A DNA stretch of 64,000 nucleotides, from contig OW804097.1 of assembly GCA_942159475.1 (NCBI GenBank), forward strand, positions 50,736,986 through 50,800,985, in the 5' to 3' direction. The notes under the pieces are model-generated. The model did not search any database. It was not told where the DNA came from and saw only the letters and a list, made by a program, of their open reading frames with translations. Below are positions 62,168-64,000 of the stretch, in pieces. This DNA comes from Sthenelais limicola (Eukaryota; Annelida; Polychaeta; Phyllodocida; Sigalionidae). A program made the translations under genes and the position numbers. Position 1 is the first letter of the stretch. The number at the start of each line of letters is the position of its first letter.

Positions 62168-63690
62168 ATGGAAAATCCAAGTAGTGATGAGGAGGCTTAC
62201 TTCGATGCAAAACCACTTCAAGAAAAGAAACAACAAGATAGTAAAATCACCGAGCGAACAAAATACGCTTCTCATGAAAAGTCATCAGAAAAAGGAAAAA
62301 CGCAAGTACCCATCATTCAGAACTTTGATAGTATTGCTAATTTTATAACAGACATTGTGCGAAAGGCTTGTGAAAAACTGTCAGAAAACATGTCGAGCAT
62401 TGACAACAGGCCACGCCCATGGGTAACAACTGAGATTCAAGAAGCCCGCCAAGAAGATCCAGGCACGCGCAGGCCCCTGGATGTAAGCGCAAACGTTCCA
62501 TGTGCAGATCCAGGCACGCACCGGCCCCTGGATGCATGCGCAAACGTTCACCGCGCAACTCCAGCCGATCAAACTAGCGAAGCGAGTCTGAACGAACGTA
62601 AAGATCCGCCATTGCTAATGGAGTTGTCAAAAACAACATTTGTAGAATCTATGATAGAGACTATCACCGAAATTGTCACGGAAAAAGTAACTCTAGAAAT
62701 TGCTAAACATTTTGGCGATAACATCAATGCCTTTCCTATTAGCCAAACGTCCATCAGACTGAACAAAATAGAGACCCAAATTCGTGGAATAAATTCAGAG
62801 TTACTTAGGCAAAGCTCCGGTGTAAAAAGTCCTCCTAAATTCCAAACTAAACTTGACGAAATAAGCGATTCAGCGAATAACACCTTTGCTGAAATTAATC
62901 AGAAAATCTCAAAAATTGAAAAGAATATTGGTGAAGATGGAGATAGAATAAAGCAGGCGATTTTAGTTCGTGAAGAGGTAATCCCAGCTCTTGAATCTGA
63001 AATATCGAACATGGCTAGTTTCTTGCAAGGTCTCATTGATACGAATAAAGGGAAAATTACAGCCCTTGAGTCTGAAAGAGCCTCAATTGAGAGTATGGTG
63101 CAAAAGACCCAAAATAATATCGATGAATATAATCGCAAAGAAATAATGAAACCGCCTCAGGAGGAAACTCTTTACCTGGTGATAGAAGGAATAAATGAAG
63201 CTTGGATGGATGACGAGGGGGAACCCTTGAAATCAATTACAAAGAACAGCGATATTTACGGGCATGGTGAAGTCACAAGCAACACAATAACAAATATGCT
63301 ATTCACTATAGATCAGACCTTTCAATATGAATACATAAAGAAATCATATCGTATTGGAAGAGCTAGGATTCATGATAAAAGGCCAGTGTACATCGAGTTT
63401 GACACTACTGAACGGAAGAAAACGGTGATGGCGAATGCTAAGAAATTGAGATCGAACAAAAGATACGGGAAGGTTTGGTTTAACAAAATGGGCACGAATA
63501 GAGAGGATGGAAACTATGAATTACTTCGTAGCTGCCATACTTTATTATTATCGAAGAGAAAAACAGCCGAATTTGTGTTGAACCATATTAGATGGGGTGA
63601 TCGCTCATACACAGTGCATGACCTACATTTATTGCCTTCTGGAGACCCGAAGACGCTATGGCAACAGTCGTGGACGGGGAAGAGATTGGA
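62168..63690 (+). CDS. LINE ORF1-type protein: coiled coil, RRM-like, CTD
   Basis: The ATG at 62168 starts a protein with a charged N terminus, a 17-residue in-frame repeat (DPGTRRPLD...), a long helical coiled-coil region (about residues 190-325), an RRM-like domain (LYLVIEGINEAW to KSYRIGRARI and PVYIEFDT, about 335-425) and a C-terminal domain (AEFVLNHIRWGDRSYTVHDL, about 455-490). This is an RNA-binding ORF1p layout. The frame goes on to 63796, but after about 63660 the residues are out of phase: a NADAR domain continues in the next frame. The relation to the split gene at 10.9 kb is visible in the CTD (NHI...DRSY...DL...LP). Confidence 0.8.
62456..62557 (+). repeat. 51-bp in-frame tandem duplication in ORF1
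   Basis: Units 62456-62506 and 62507-62557 encode two 17-residue copies (DPGTRRPLDVSANV..., DPGTHRPLDACANV...). The period is exactly 51 bp, so the frame is kept. It lies in the linker before the coiled coil. Confidence 0.9.
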
Positions 63691-63996
63691 CTCGGATTTA
63701 AAGGAGAACACAGTATATGTTCAAATTTTTATCCAACTAAATTTTTCTATGAAAATATCGCCTATTCATCATCAGAGCACTGCTTCCAATCGATAAAAGC
63801 AAAAAGTGCTGGGAAAATTCAACTCGCCGAACACATACGGAAAGTGGCGAGTCCGGTAGTCGCCAAGAGGCTCGGCGAACAGGTGACTGTCAATGCCGAA
63901 TGGGAGGAAAAGGAAGAATCTCTACTTGAAAAAATCGTAAAATGGCAGGATAAGGAATATATTACTTGTCGAGCAGAAAGCTTCCAAATACTTTGA
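63658..63996 (+). CDS. NADAR domain of the right-edge LINE ORF1 (frameshifted continuation)
   Basis: Visible blocks are GFKGEHSICSNFYPTKF and SSSEHCFQSIKAKSAG with the conserved Glu, then a helical middle part (VAKRLGEQVTVNAEWEEKEE). This matches the first two thirds of NADAR and mirrors GEHSYMSNFFPC...VEHAYQCLKAESAG at 18.4 kb. It begins in the +1-type frame relative to ORF1, overlapping it by about 140 bp, so a small indel near 63660 probably split one protein. The ATG at 63658 may be incidental. The end (CRAESFQIL, stop) looks out of phase, hinting at another lesion, and the window ends here. Confidence 0.75.
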   Translation: MATVVDGEEIGLGFKGEHSICSNFYPTKFFYENIAYSSSEHCFQSIKAKSAGKIQLAEHIRKVASPVVAKRLGEQVTVNAEWEEKEESLLEKIVKWQDKEYITCRAESFQIL

Positions 63997-64000
63997 AATT

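Larger units (their letters stand above)
61937..64000 (+). mobile_element. L1/Tx1-type LINE, 5' end (runs off the window)
   Basis: A GC-rich start (GGCGGGAAAAGGCGCC) interrupts the polB NADAR domain and leads, after about 230 bp of leader, into an ORF1-type gene. ORF2 should lie beyond 64000. The domain order of ORF1 matches that of the element at 11.4-18.4 kb, but the sequences are clearly different. Confidence 0.65.

Overview
The window reads as AT-rich nuclear DNA of an animal, most likely a marine invertebrate. The phylum cannot be fixed from the sequence. I recognise no ordinary host housekeeping gene and no bacterial gene organisation. Almost everything codable belongs to transposable elements of eukaryotic type: CR1/Jockey-like LINEs, L1/Tx1-like LINEs, a Ty3/Gypsy fragment, a DIRS-superfamily element with split direct repeats, a Crypton-type tyrosine recombinase, a family B DNA polymerase of the Polinton/adintovirus kind, and a TIR element with no ORF.

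Layout: 0.5-4.2 kb, CR1-like LINE (EN-RT with one frameshift) behind a 90-bp minisatellite. 5.6-9.2 kb, a Crypton-type recombinase gene inside long inverted repeats. 10.9-18.8 kb, an ORF1-type LINE gene split by a structurally complete L1/Tx1-like LINE (11429-18378) that has a 13-bp target duplication, intact ORF1 and ORF2 and a poly(A) tail. 18.9-22.7 kb, a second, decayed CR1-like LINE. 23.4-29 kb, diverged inverted arms around a 5'-truncated Gypsy pol and its 3' LTR. 30.3-33.8 kb, a third CR1-like LINE broken by a single stop codon. 37.5-40.9 kb, an AACGTT-rich repeat and a rearranged relative of that LINE. 41-49 kb, noncoding DNA with a ~380-bp tandem repeat, a GC-rich direct duplication and a cluster of GTCACGTGAC palindromes. 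49.2-53.5 kb, the DIRS-type element. 53.9-62.0 kb, an unrecognised gene that I model with five exons, then a decayed polB gene interrupted by a 1.34-kb TIR element. 61.9-64.0 kb, the start of another L1-type LINE, running off the window.

The strongest unusual theme is the NADAR (YbiA-like) domain. It occurs four times in this window, each time at the C-terminal end of a mobile-element protein: in the intact L1/Tx1-like ORF1p, in the older ORF1-type gene that this element split, in the ORF1-type protein at the right edge, and at the C terminus of the polB gene. NADAR proteins act on ADP-ribosylated or ribosylated substrates, and some members remove ADP-ribose from guanosine in nucleic acid. 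A working inference is that unrelated selfish elements here carry a domain that reverses nucleic-acid ADP-ribosylation, protecting element RNA or DNA from host PARP-like modification. The presence of the domain is read from the sequence; the function is inference.
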